Origin: UBA4717 sp002404395
GTDB taxonomy: Bacteria > Bacillota > Clostridia > Oscillospirales > CAG-272
Assembly: GCA_937902275.1 (NCBI GenBank)
Contig: CALFNW010000112.1
Location: forward strand, 1-48,668
Length of the DNA stretch: 48,668 nt
Direction: 5' to 3'
Each line of letters opens with the position of its first letter. The first letter of the stretch is position 1. This document shows, in pieces, positions 34,725 through 41,900 of the stretch. The translations under genes and the position numbers were made by a program. The notes beneath the pieces were generated by a model that worked only from the letters and a program-made list of their open reading frames with translations, searched no databases and was not told where the DNA came from.

Positions 34725-34949
34725 ATGTACGAACAGATCAAAGGAATAATTGCCAGACAGCTTGATATCGACGAGAACACGATAAGCGAAAGCTCGCTGA
34801 TACTTGAAGACCTCGGAGCGGATTCGCTCGACGTTGTAGAAATGCTCTCTGAGATCGAGGAGCTTGCAAGCATCTCTATTCCCGATGAAGATATTCCCGC
34901 AATCAAATCGGTGGGAGATCTTGTAAACTACGTTGAATCCCACAAATAA
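34725..34949 (+). CDS. acpP: Acyl carrier protein
   Basis: 74 residues, ATG behind ACGGAGG. The phosphopantetheine-attachment site is Ser34 in EDLGADSLDVVEML. Small, acidic, four-helix protein that carries acyl chains in fatty-acid synthesis. It is away from the fab genes: on the left is a divergent surface-protein gene, on the right the M16 pair. Its own promoter and a 121-base gap downstream suggest a mostly separate unit. The opposite-strand reading frame is a shadow. Confidence 0.96.
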   Translation: MYEQIKGIIARQLDIDENTISESSLILEDLGADSLDVVEMLSEIEELASISIPDEDIPAIKSVGDLVNYVESHK

Positions 34950-34967
34950 TTCACAAAAATTGCTCAT

Positions 34968-34990
34968 GTCGGCGCAGCCGACTCAAAAAT
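34968..34990 (-). repeat. Start-codon hairpin repeat, copy R5, in reverse orientation
   Basis: Minus-strand CTTATTTTTGAGTCGGC-TGC-GCCGAC: six-pair stem, UGC triloop, same U-run as R3. Unlike the other copies, no gene starts behind it; it lies between acpP and the ymfF-like gene and points backwards. Confidence 0.7.
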
Positions 34991-34992
34991 AA

Positions 34993-35036
34993 GTGCGAAT
35001 TTGAGATCTCACTTGAGAAAAATCACATTTTCGCAC
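34993..35036. repeat. Hairpin adjoining R5
   Basis: GTGCGAA at 34993-34999 pairs with TTCGCAC at 35030-35036, with inner TGAGA/TCTCA pairing. On the minus strand it is followed by TTATTTTTG, i.e. terminator-like, then R5. The same order is seen at ispF. Confidence 0.6.
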
Positions 35037-35070
35037 CGATCATAATGTTTGTAAAGGAGAGCTGTGATAT

Positions 35071-36369
35071 ATGTCGCTTCAAAGGCAAAAGGTAGCCGAC
35101 GGCGTTTATGTGAATTGCCTGCCGACCGACAAATTCAAGGTCAACGCAATTACCGTCTGTATTCAGACCGAGCTTAACGATAACAGTGCCGCCATGTGCG
35201 CACTTGCGGCAAAGGTGCTGATGCGCGGCTCCGAGAAATATCCGGATATGAGGGCGATCGAACGCCGCACCGACGAGCTTTATGCCGCCGAGCTGTCTGC
35301 TTCGGGCACACGATACGGCGAGGTCCAATGTATCACGCTCAGCGCCGATTTTCTGTCCTCGGAATACACCGAAGGCGATATAATACCCGACATAGTTGCG
35401 CTGATCGGCTCGCTGCTCTGTGAACCGCTTGTCGAAAACAACGGTTTCAAAATCGATTATACGGAAAGCGAAAAACGCAATCTGACCGAGCTTATCCGAT
35501 CGCTCGGAGATAACAAGCGACTGTACGCGCAAAAACGCTGTGCGGAGGAAATGTGCGCAAACGAAGCCTACTCGATACCCGCCTACGGAAGAATCGAAAC
35601 CGTCGAAAAAGCTGACGCCGCTTCACTGTATGCCTTTTATAAAGAATTGCTCCGCAGTTCGCCTATCGAGATCCTTTATACCGGAGACCTGTCCGCGTTT
35701 GAAGAGATCTGCAGCTGCTTCGAAACGCTTTTTTCAAAGATCAAACGGGCAAAAAAATATCGCCGCTATGTTACCGTCATGCACAAACGCGCAGACTCAG
35801 CGCGTGAAGTCTGCGAGAACATGGAGATCTCCCAAGGGAAGCTCTCGATCGGACTTTCCACCGGCATCACGGGCAATCACGAAATGATCCCGGGACTTAT
35901 CGTTGCAAATGAGATCTTAGGAGGCTCGGCTTCCTCAAAGCTTTTCATGAACGTGCGTGAAAAAATGAGCCTTTGCTACTATTGTTCAAGCACGGTCGAA
36001 CGCAGCAAAGGGCTTATGTTTATAAATGCCGGTATTGAAAACGGAAATTATGAAATAGCCAAAAATGCAATAATTGCTCAGCTTGATGCAGTAAAGCAAG
36101 GCAATTTTACCGACGGTGAGTTTGAGAGTGCCAAAAGCTCGCTTACCAATGCGTACCGCTCCGTAAGCGACAGCGTCGCCGCCATCGAATCCTGGTATCT
36201 TCCGCGCATAATGCTCGGCGACTCAACCACTCCCGAGAAACGCGTAGCCGAAGTGGCAAGTACCACCCGCGACGAAGTAATTAAAGCAATTTCGGAAGTC
36301 AGACCCGAGATATTCTATTTTCTCAAAGGCACGTCGGACGACAGTGAGGTGAGCGATGATGAGCTTTGA
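35071..36369 (+). CDS. ymfF: M16-family peptidase-like protein without catalytic motif (YmfF-like)
   Basis: 432 residues, ATG behind AAAGGAGAG. Two M16 half-domains are recognisable (ITVCIQTELNDNSAAMCALA at the start, LVANEILGGSASSKLFMNVR, EKMSLCYYC in the second half), but the zinc motif HxxEH is absent at the place where active enzymes have it. In Firmicutes a non-catalytic YmfF and a catalytic YmfH are encoded side by side and act as a heterodimer-like pair; both have been linked to elongation-factor-P modification and to peptide processing. Its end overlaps the next gene by 14 bases, so they are coupled. Confidence 0.85.
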   Translation: MSLQRQKVADGVYVNCLPTDKFKVNAITVCIQTELNDNSAAMCALAAKVLMRGSEKYPDMRAIERRTDELYAAELSASGTRYGEVQCITLSADFLSSEYTEGDIIPDIVALIGSLLCEPLVENNGFKIDYTESEKRNLTELIRSLGDNKRLYAQKRCAEEMCANEAYSIPAYGRIETVEKADAASLYAFYKELLRSSPIEILYTGDLSAFEEICSCFETLFSKIKRAKKYRRYVTVMHKRADSAREVCENMEISQGKLSIGLSTGITGNHEMIPGLIVANEILGGSASSKLFMNVREKMSLCYYCSSTVERSKGLMFINAGIENGNYEIAKNAIIAQLDAVKQGNFTDGEFESAKSSLTNAYRSVSDSVAAIESWYLPRIMLGDSTTPEKRVAEVASTTRDEVIKAISEVRPEIFYFLKGTSDDSEVSDDEL

Positions 36370-37645
36370 TAAGATAAAAAGCGATTTTCTTCACGAAGAA
36401 TATACGTATTTCAAGCACAAAAGCGGACTTGACGTATACGTTTTCCCGAAAAATATGTCCTGCACATATGCGCTTTTTGCCACCAAGTACGGCTCGCTTG
36501 ATAACAAATTCAAGCTTGAAGGCGATCGGGATTTCACCTGCGTGCCGGACGGAATAGCGCACTTTCTTGAACACAAAATGTTTGAAAGCGAAAACGGCGA
36601 GGATGTTTTTCTGCGTTTTGCAAAAACCGGTGCCTGCGCAAACGCGTATACCTCAAACAATATAACTGCATACCTGTTTTCCTGCACCGATAAGCTTTAT
36701 GAATCGCTTGAAATACTGCTTGACTTTGTCACACATCCGTATTTCACCCGTGAAAACGTGCAGAAAGAGCAAGGAATAATTGCGCAGGAGATCAAAATGT
36801 ACGACGATCACCCGGGAAGCCGGCTGTACTATGAGCTGCTCGGTGCGCTGTATCAAAAACACAACGTTAAGATCAATGTTGCAGGAACCGTCGAATCCAT
36901 ATCCGAGATCACCCCCGAGCTTTTGTATTCCTGCTACAATATTTTCTATAACCTCAACAATATGGCGCTCTGCGTATGCGGACGCGCCGAAGCCGAACGG
37001 GTCTGCGAGATCTGCGACAGGATCCTGGTCGAAGCGCCCAAACAAAAGATCATCAGAGAATATCCGAGCGAACCTGCAAATGTTGCCTCCGAATATGCCG
37101 AGGCGCACCTTGAAGTCGCTTCGCCGATGTTTGCGATCGGTGTAAAAGATATTGAAATCAGCGAAGATCCGAGCGTGAGACTCAGAAAAAGCGCCGTTGC
37201 GGATATTGCGATAAAAATGCTTTTCGGCAAAACCTCGCGGTTTTACAACGAGCTGTACGAGAGCGGACTCGTGCAACCCGGTCTGAACTGCGAGTATGAA
37301 CACAACCGCAGCTTCTCGTTTATGTCGATAGACGGACGCAGCCGCGAACCGCGCCGTGTATATGAGTATTTTCTCAAATATATAAAAGAGATAAAGCAGG
37401 CTCCGCTGCCCGAAAGCGAATTTGAAATCGCCAAGCGCGTGAAGCTTGCCTCCTTTGTGGGTCTGTTTGACTCCACCGACGATATCGCAAACGAATTTTT
37501 GTCCTTCATCTTCGACGGCGCTACGGTGTTCGACTATGTCAAAGCGCTGTCTGACATCAGGTACGATGAAGTAATAAAATTTGTAAATGAGTTGTTCAAA
37601 GAGTCGGCTTGCTCACTCGCTGCCGTGCTCCCGCTGAAAAAATGA
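36356..37645 (+). CDS. ymfH: M16-family zinc metallopeptidase (YmfH-like)
   Basis: 429 residues, overlapping ymfF by 14 bases, ATG behind GTGAGGTGAG. The inverted zinc motif is present: HFLEH in GIAHFLEHKMFE, near residue 64, and the downstream Glu that completes the site lies in NVQKEQGIIAQEIKMY. It is thus the catalytic half of the pair. Cytosolic, no signal peptide. The order ymfF-ymfH is conserved in Firmicutes; here the next gene is lgt rather than the sugar-reductase and competence genes seen in Bacillus. Substrate unknown. Confidence 0.88.
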   Translation: MMSFDKIKSDFLHEEYTYFKHKSGLDVYVFPKNMSCTYALFATKYGSLDNKFKLEGDRDFTCVPDGIAHFLEHKMFESENGEDVFLRFAKTGACANAYTSNNITAYLFSCTDKLYESLEILLDFVTHPYFTRENVQKEQGIIAQEIKMYDDHPGSRLYYELLGALYQKHNVKINVAGTVESISEITPELLYSCYNIFYNLNNMALCVCGRAEAERVCEICDRILVEAPKQKIIREYPSEPANVASEYAEAHLEVASPMFAIGVKDIEISEDPSVRLRKSAVADIAIKMLFGKTSRFYNELYESGLVQPGLNCEYEHNRSFSFMSIDGRSREPRRVYEYFLKYIKEIKQAPLPESEFEIAKRVKLASFVGLFDSTDDIANEFLSFIFDGATVFDYVKALSDIRYDEVIKFVNELFKESACSLAAVLPLKK

Positions 37646-37788
37646 TTTGCGGGAACGCTCTGCGATTTCGAGTGCGGACGCGTGAAAAATTTTGACAATA
37701 TCGGTCAAAAAGGTGCGGCATATACGCCCTGAGCACGGAGTCGGAATGCGTGTATCGGACCGACATACCAAGAAAGGATATTCGAAGC

Positions 37789-38694
37789 ATGAATACTGTT
37801 AATTTCATATCTTTTCCCGGACTTGGGATAGGTGAAATGAGGATCGACAAGATTGCCTTTTCGGTTTTCGGGCTTGAGATCCGTTGGTACGGCATAATCA
37901 TCGCATTTGCAATGATCGCCGGATTCACGCTTGCCTGCAGGCGTGCCAAAAAGGTCGGGATCAGCGTCGATTCCATGCTTGACTATGGAATATACACTAT
38001 TATTTTCGGCGTGATCGGCGCGAGACTGTACTATGTTATTTTCTCAGGCGGCTCATATCACAGCTTCTATGATGTAATAGCCATATGGAACGGCGGGCTA
38101 GCGATATACGGAGGACTGATTGCCGGAATAATTACGGTATTCACCGTATGTCGCATAAAAAAGCAATCTTTTCCCGCCATGCTTGACATTATCGCTCCCT
38201 GCGCAATGCTCGGTCAGGTGATCGGCAGATGGGGAAATTTCGTAAATGCCGAGGCATACGGCTACAATCCCGACAAGATCGCACTTTACGAGAACAGCTT
38301 TCTCAGAATGGATATACGCGCTGACGGAAGCGAGTTTGTCAGACATACCATGCCGACTTTTTTGCTTGAGTCGCTGTGGAATCTCATCGGACTTATCCTG
38401 ATACTGCTTGTGGTCGACAGACTTAAAAAATATGACGGTCAGATAGTGCTGTTTTATCTGACCTGGTACGGACTCGGCAGGACCTTCATTGAAATGCTTC
38501 GTTCGGACAGCCTCTATATCTCGGATATACGCGTTTCAAGTCTGCTCGGTTTTCTTTGCTTCCTCTCGGGACTTGCACTTATGATAATCTTCGGATTGAA
38601 AGCAAAACGCAAAAAGCTTGATGAAGTACCGTATGAAAGCATTTATTCAAAGAATGAGAGCACATCGGATCAAAGCGGCAGCAATGCCGATTAA
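37789..38694 (+). CDS. lgt: Prolipoprotein diacylglyceryl transferase
   Basis: 301 residues. ATG at 37789 is preferred because AGAAAGGA lies upstream; the frame opening at 37750 lacks a site. Seven membrane segments and the Lgt signature GRWGNFVNAEAYG with preceding GGLAIYGGLIAG and the later YLTWYGLGRTFIEMLR identify it. It transfers diacylglycerol from phosphatidylglycerol to the lipobox cysteine of prelipoproteins. The ~25 C-terminal residues are charged and Ser-rich. Followed 23 bases later by folD; probably one transcript. Confidence 0.95.
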   Translation: MNTVNFISFPGLGIGEMRIDKIAFSVFGLEIRWYGIIIAFAMIAGFTLACRRAKKVGISVDSMLDYGIYTIIFGVIGARLYYVIFSGGSYHSFYDVIAIWNGGLAIYGGLIAGIITVFTVCRIKKQSFPAMLDIIAPCAMLGQVIGRWGNFVNAEAYGYNPDKIALYENSFLRMDIRADGSEFVRHTMPTFLLESLWNLIGLILILLVVDRLKKYDGQIVLFYLTWYGLGRTFIEMLRSDSLYISDIRVSSLLGFLCFLSGLALMIIFGLKAKRKKLDEVPYESIYSKNESTSDQSGSNAD

Positions 38695-38717
38695 GCGGTC
38701 TCGGAAGGAGCAGATCA

Positions 38718-39572
38718 GTGGCAATTATTATCAACGGAAAAGAAATAGCCGCGCGCGTCAGGACGCGTATTGCGGAGTCGGTCAAGGCGCTTGAAGCGCA
38801 AAACATCAAGCCCGGACTTGCGGTTGTGATCGTCGGAAACGATCCCGCCTCCAAAGTCTACGTAAGAAACAAGCACCGCGCCTGCGAAGAGGTCGGTATC
38901 TATTCGGAGGTCCATGAACTTTCCGAGGACACCTCCGAAAATGAATTGCTTGCGCTTATAGAAAAGCTCAATAAGGATCCGAAGCTTAACGGGATCCTGG
39001 TACAGCTTCCTCTGCCGAAGCACCTTCACGATAAAACCGTTATTGACGCAATAGATCCGGCCAAAGACGTAGATGCCTTCTCGGAAGTCAATGTCGGCAG
39101 GATAATGCTCGGCGATTATAATTTTCTTCCCTGCACACCGGCAGGCGTAATGGAACTTTTGCGCGAAAGCGGAATTGATCCCTCGGGGCGTACCTGTGTT
39201 ATTGTCGGCAGAAGCAACATTGTCGGCAAACCTATGGCAATGCTTTTGCTCCATGCAAACGGCACGGTCACGATATGCCATTCCCGCACTCAGAATCTTG
39301 CCGAAGTAACCAAAACCGCAGATATTCTGGTCGTCGCGATCGGCAAAGCCGACTTCATTACCGGAGATATGGTAAAAGAGGGAGCGGTCGTCATAGACGT
39401 GGGAATGAACCGCCGCCCGGACGGCAAGCTCACCGGCGACGTGGATTTTGCAAGCGTAGAGCCTAAGGCATCATACATAACCCCCGTACCGGGAGGGGTC
39501 GGACCGATGACCATTACAATGCTGCTTGAAAACACGCTCAGAGCGGCAAAACTGCAAAACGGAATAGGATAG
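38718..39572 (+). CDS. folD: Methylenetetrahydrofolate dehydrogenase/cyclohydrolase
   Basis: 284 residues from a GTG start (GGAAGGAG 7 bases upstream). FolD signatures: SKVYVRNKHRACEEVGI (with catalytic Tyr and Lys), LVQLPLPKHL, VDAFSEVNVG, the Rossmann-fold VIVGRSNIVGKPMAMLL and PVPGGVGPMTITMLLEN. The bifunctional cytosolic enzyme interconverts methylene- and formyl-tetrahydrofolate. Last gene of the probable lgt-folD unit. No clear terminator; the rplU promoter lies 67 bases after the stop. Confidence 0.96.
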   Translation: MAIIINGKEIAARVRTRIAESVKALEAQNIKPGLAVVIVGNDPASKVYVRNKHRACEEVGIYSEVHELSEDTSENELLALIEKLNKDPKLNGILVQLPLPKHLHDKTVIDAIDPAKDVDAFSEVNVGRIMLGDYNFLPCTPAGVMELLRESGIDPSGRTCVIVGRSNIVGKPMAMLLLHANGTVTICHSRTQNLAEVTKTADILVVAIGKADFITGDMVKEGAVVIDVGMNRRPDGKLTGDVDFASVEPKASYITPVPGGVGPMTITMLLENTLRAAKLQNGIG

Positions 39573-39638
39573 CCTATCCGCAAAAAGCAGAATCACGTAG
39601 TTTTTTTGACAGCAAGCGTGCGTTTTTTCAAAAAACTA

Positions 39639-39668
39639 TTGACAAGCTCAGGTCGGAAATGGTATAAT
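39639..39668 (+). promoter_or_regulatory. Sigma-A-type promoter of the rplU operon
   Basis: TTGACA at 39639-39644, 18-base spacer, TATAAT at 39663-39668. Upstream AAAAACTA is shared with the promoters at 18335 and 20891. Confidence 0.85.
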
Positions 39669-39684
39669 GATATGCCGCATGGAA

Positions 39685-39747
39685 AAGGTGAAAGCTCAGC
39701 TTGTGAGCACCTTAACAGCGAGACATAATGAAAGTGAGGTGCTTTTC
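39685..39747 (+). promoter_or_regulatory. rplU leader with alternative hairpins (L21-leader-like)
   Basis: AAGGTG (39685-39690) can pair with CACCTT (39708-39713). The overlapping AGCACCT (39706-39712) is also fully complementary to AGGTGCT (39737-39743), which contains the ribosome-binding site of rplU. The two hairpins exclude each other, as expected of a ribosomal-protein autoregulatory leader. Homology with the known L21 leader family was not tested. Confidence 0.6.
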
Positions 39748-40056
39748 GTGTACGCAATAATCGTAACGGGCGGAAAGCAGTACAAAGTAGCCGAAGGCGA
39801 CGTAGTTTTTGTAGAAAAGCTCGGCGCGGCTGACGGTGAAACCATTACCTTTGACAAAGTGCTTGCAGTCTGCACAGATGACGGTCTTAAACTCGGAGCT
39901 CCCTACGTTGAGGGTGCAACGGTCAAGGCAACCGTCGTTAAGAACGGTAAGGGCAAGAAGATCCATATTCTTAAGTACAAGTCCAAGAAAGACTCGAAAA
40001 AGAAGATCGGTCACAGACAGCCTTACACCAAGGTACAGATCAACGCAATCGGCTGA
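39748..40056 (+). CDS. rplU: Ribosomal protein L21
   Basis: 102 residues from a GTG start (YAIIVTGGKQYKVAEGDVVFVEKL). GTG is chosen because GTGAGG lies 8 bases upstream and the length matches L21 exactly; an in-frame ATG further up would add foreign residues. C-terminal signature HRQPYTKVQIN is present. L21 binds 23S rRNA domain VI. First gene of the rplU-prp-rpmA operon. Confidence 0.97.
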   Translation: MYAIIVTGGKQYKVAEGDVVFVEKLGAADGETITFDKVLAVCTDDGLKLGAPYVEGATVKATVVKNGKGKKIHILKYKSKKDSKKKIGHRQPYTKVQINAIG

Positions 40057-40077
40057 TCTTGAAAGATACGGTCTGTT

Positions 40078-40458
40078 ATGACAAAAGTAACTTTCTTTAC
40101 ATCGGACGGAGTTTTCTACGGGTTTGAGGAAACGGGACACACGCTGTATGCGGATGCCGGAGACGATGTACTCTGCGCCGCCCTTTCTTCAATGACAATG
40201 CTTATCATCAACACGATCGAAGTCGGATACGGTTCGCGTGCCGACTATGTGATAGATGAAGATACCACAACGGTAAAGCTTACCGCACTTGCCGCGCTTC
40301 CGGCTTTTTCGGACGACGAATGTGTGAGCTTTGCGATCAGCGGTCTGCTTGCTGCGTATTATCACCAGCTTGAGGAGCTTGTTGAAGAGTATTATGATTA
40401 TCTTGATGTGTGTGTAGTTGAAAGGCTCCCGGGAGAACCGAATGAAGCAAACACTTAA
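40078..40458 (+). CDS. prp: Ribosomal-processing cysteine protease Prp
   Basis: 126 residues, between rplU and rpmA as in most Firmicutes. The catalytic pair is seen in TGHTLYADAGDDVLCAALS: His21 and Cys33. In the family Prp removes the N-terminal extension of L27 before it enters the ribosome, an essential step in Staphylococcus. The L27 encoded next has precisely such an extension, so the pair is functional by sequence. The C-terminal part is acidic with a Tyr/Glu-rich helix and is slightly longer than the ~106-residue Staphylococcus protein. No strong ribosome-binding site; only a GATACGG stretch upstream, suggesting coupling with rplU. Confidence 0.93.
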   Translation: MTKVTFFTSDGVFYGFEETGHTLYADAGDDVLCAALSSMTMLIINTIEVGYGSRADYVIDEDTTTVKLTALAALPAFSDDECVSFAISGLLAAYYHQLEELVEEYYDYLDVCVVERLPGEPNEANT

Positions 40459-40486
40459 TTATCAGGTATTGGAGGTGCAGCAGAAA

Positions 40487-40765
40487 ATGCTTAAACTCAG
40501 CTTACAGTTCTTCGCTCACAAAAAGGGCGTCGGCTCGACCAAGAACGGTCGTGACAGCGAAGCTAAACGCCTCGGCGTTAAGCGTTCGGACGGTCAGGCT
40601 GTCAGAGCGGGCAACATCATCATCAGACAGAGAGGCACAGCCGTTCACCCCGGCAACAATGTCGGTATCGGTAAGGACGACACGCTTTTCGCTCTTATTG
40701 ACGGAACCGTAAAGTTCGAGCATATCGCAGGCGGCCGTAAGGCAGTCAGCGTTTATGCAGACTGA
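40487..40765 (+). CDS. rpmA: Ribosomal protein L27 with Prp-cleavable N-terminus
   Basis: 92 residues, ATG behind TGGAGG. The protein begins MLKLSLQFFAHKKGVGSTKN. LSLQFFA followed by HKKG is the Prp cleavage motif; the mature form would begin at His11, placing the functional L27 tail at the peptidyl-transferase centre. The rest (DGQAVRAGNIIIRQRGTAVH, PGNNVGIGKDDTLFALIDG) is canonical. Last gene of the operon, followed by a terminator. Obg, often next, is not here. Confidence 0.97.
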   Translation: MLKLSLQFFAHKKGVGSTKNGRDSEAKRLGVKRSDGQAVRAGNIIIRQRGTAVHPGNNVGIGKDDTLFALIDGTVKFEHIAGGRKAVSVYAD

Positions 40766-40781
40766 TTCGTGATCGAAGCAA

Positions 40782-40820
40782 GTAAAGGCAACGGGAAATA
40801 TCCCGTTGCCTTTTGCTTTT
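40782..40820 (+). terminator. Terminator of the rplU operon
   Basis: AAAGGCAACGGG pairs with CCCGTTGCCTTT around AAATAT; T-rich tail TTGCTTTTTAT. Confidence 0.88.
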
Positions 40821-40875
40821 TATATAATTCTGTATTAACCCGCATACTCATGGATACGAGCATACAAAAATGCGT

Positions 40876-41352
40876 TTAACCGCGTTCTTGAAGTTGATTT
40901 TTTAGATATATTCGGTTTGCAAGTTTTACAATAAATATACCGACCGCCGCCCCGCAGGCATCAATAAGCACATCCCTGACCTGCGGTGAACGCCCCGGAG
41001 ACAAGAACTGCGACAGCTCATCAAGTGAGGCTATAAGCACGCAAAACGCAAGGCAAAACAACAGATAGCGTTTATTCAACCGACCGACGGCAGAAGCAAG
41101 CGTGAGCGAAGCGAGCACGCCGAGCACGGCAAATTCGGTCATATGCGCGGCTTTTCTGATAACAAATGAGCTGAAATTGACTTCAACGCCGAACAGCTCA
41201 TCAACAAATGTCGCGATCAGTTTTGTCACGCCGTCACTGTCTGCGGTAGATTCATCGGCAGAACGCGAAGAAAAAGCGAATATGACCGCACACCACAAAA
41301 GGGTAAGCGCGAGCAGAATGACCGTAACCGGTCGGAGTTTGATTTTTTTCAT
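40876..41352 (-). CDS. VanZ-like membrane protein
   Basis: 158 residues from ATG at 41352 (GTG at 41364 also possible; neither has a clear ribosome-binding site, but the ATG keeps the 13-base spacing to hairpin R6). Four hydrophobic segments; the VanZ-family landmarks are WCAVIFAFSSR near the N-terminus, KAAHMTEFAVLGVLA, SLDELSQFLSPGRSPQVRDV and the final GAAVGIF segment. VanZ confers low teicoplanin resistance in its original context; most chromosomal homologues have no known role. Alone between a terminator and hairpin R6. Confidence 0.87.
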   Translation of the reverse strand: MKKIKLRPVTVILLALTLLWCAVIFAFSSRSADESTADSDGVTKLIATFVDELFGVEVNFSSFVIRKAAHMTEFAVLGVLASLTLASAVGRLNKRYLLFCLAFCVLIASLDELSQFLSPGRSPQVRDVLIDACGAAVGIFIVKLANRIYLKNQLQERG

Positions 41353-41365
41353 AATAAGCTTCACG

Positions 41366-41386
41366 CCGCCGCAGGCGGCTCAAAAA
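41366..41386 (-). repeat. Start-codon hairpin repeat, copy R6
   Basis: Minus-strand TTTTTGAG followed by CCGCC-TGC-GGCGG, ending 13 bases before the ATG at 41352. The surrounding CACGTTT...TTTTTGAGCCGCC is shared with R8. A small ACGCT/AGCGT hairpin lies ~34 bases further upstream. Confidence 0.78.
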
Positions 41387-41665
41387 GCAAACGTGGATTT
41401 CCATTTAACAACGCTGATGATAGCGTGCAAGCCCCATTTTCGGAATATTACTGAGTGAAACTTGAGCTCTCGCTTAATGTGGACTAAACTTTCACTCCGT
41501 TCCTTCAATTCAGTCCGAAACACAATATATTTTATAAGTATAAACCTGTTATATTACACAGTGATGAACAAATTCAAAAGTCGTTTCCATTTATAAACTG
41601 TGAAATGCAAAATCCGATATAAATTTGCAGTGAAAATTACCACACATGAAATTTCACTGCAACTA

Positions 41666-41694
41666 TTGCAATTTCCGTTCAAATGGTGTATAAT
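41666..41694 (+). promoter_or_regulatory. Sigma-A-type promoter of the CNNM/CorC transcript
   Basis: TTGCAA at 41666-41671, 17-base spacer, TATAAT at 41689-41694. It predicts a 200-base leader before the CNNM/CorC gene. The rest of the 548-base gap (41387-41665) is A+T-rich and shows no gene. Confidence 0.78.
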
Positions 41695-41733
41695 AAAAAG
41701 TAATATATTCCTGAAAGGTGTGTGAATAACAGT

Positions 41734-41823
41734 ATGGGCGATAAACCCGCTCCGCACCACCGATGTATCTTCACAAAGTACAAAGACGATTCATCGCTGT
41801 GCGAACCGTGTGAACCTCCGTAA
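41734..41823 (+). CDS. 29-residue leader peptide with Pro-Pro-stop end
   Basis: ATG at 41734 gives MGDKPAPHHRCIFTKYKDDS and then SLCEPCEPP-stop. AAAGGTG lies 13 bases upstream, a long but usable spacing; an in-frame GTG at 41722 would add four residues. It lies in the leader between a good promoter and the CNNM/CorC gene. Six of 29 residues are proline, three are cysteine (CxxC near the end), and it ends Glu-Pro-Pro-stop, a sequence type that slows ribosomes. Its last codons are complementary to the ribosome-binding region of the next gene, which strongly suggests a regulatory uORF rather than a functional peptide, though a metal-binding peptide is not excluded. Confidence 0.55.
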   Translation: MGDKPAPHHRCIFTKYKDDSSLCEPCEPP

Positions 41824-41891
41824 TCGTATGCCGAAAACAAAACGGTTACATTAACAAAAGCAAAACGATTTATTTTACATACGGAGGACAC
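41808..41891 (+). promoter_or_regulatory. Candidate translational attenuator: anti-Shine-Dalgarno hairpin
   Basis: CCTCCGTA at 41815-41822 (the last two Pro codons and the stop of the leader ORF) is a perfect complement of TACGGAGG at 41880-41887, the ribosome-binding site of the CNNM/CorC gene; GTGT (41808-41811) further pairs with ACAC (41888-41891) across a GAA bulge. In the loop, AATCG pairs with CGATT and CCG with CGG. A ribosome at the end of the leader ORF would melt the stem and expose the site. Confidence 0.6.
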
Positions 41892-41900
41892 ATACATAAT

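Noticed and set aside
34698..34967. 89-codon minus-strand frame opposite acpP, beginning right after hairpin R5
   Set aside because: Its ATG touches the hairpin (no 12-13 base gap) and has no ribosome-binding site; it is antisense to a conserved gene.
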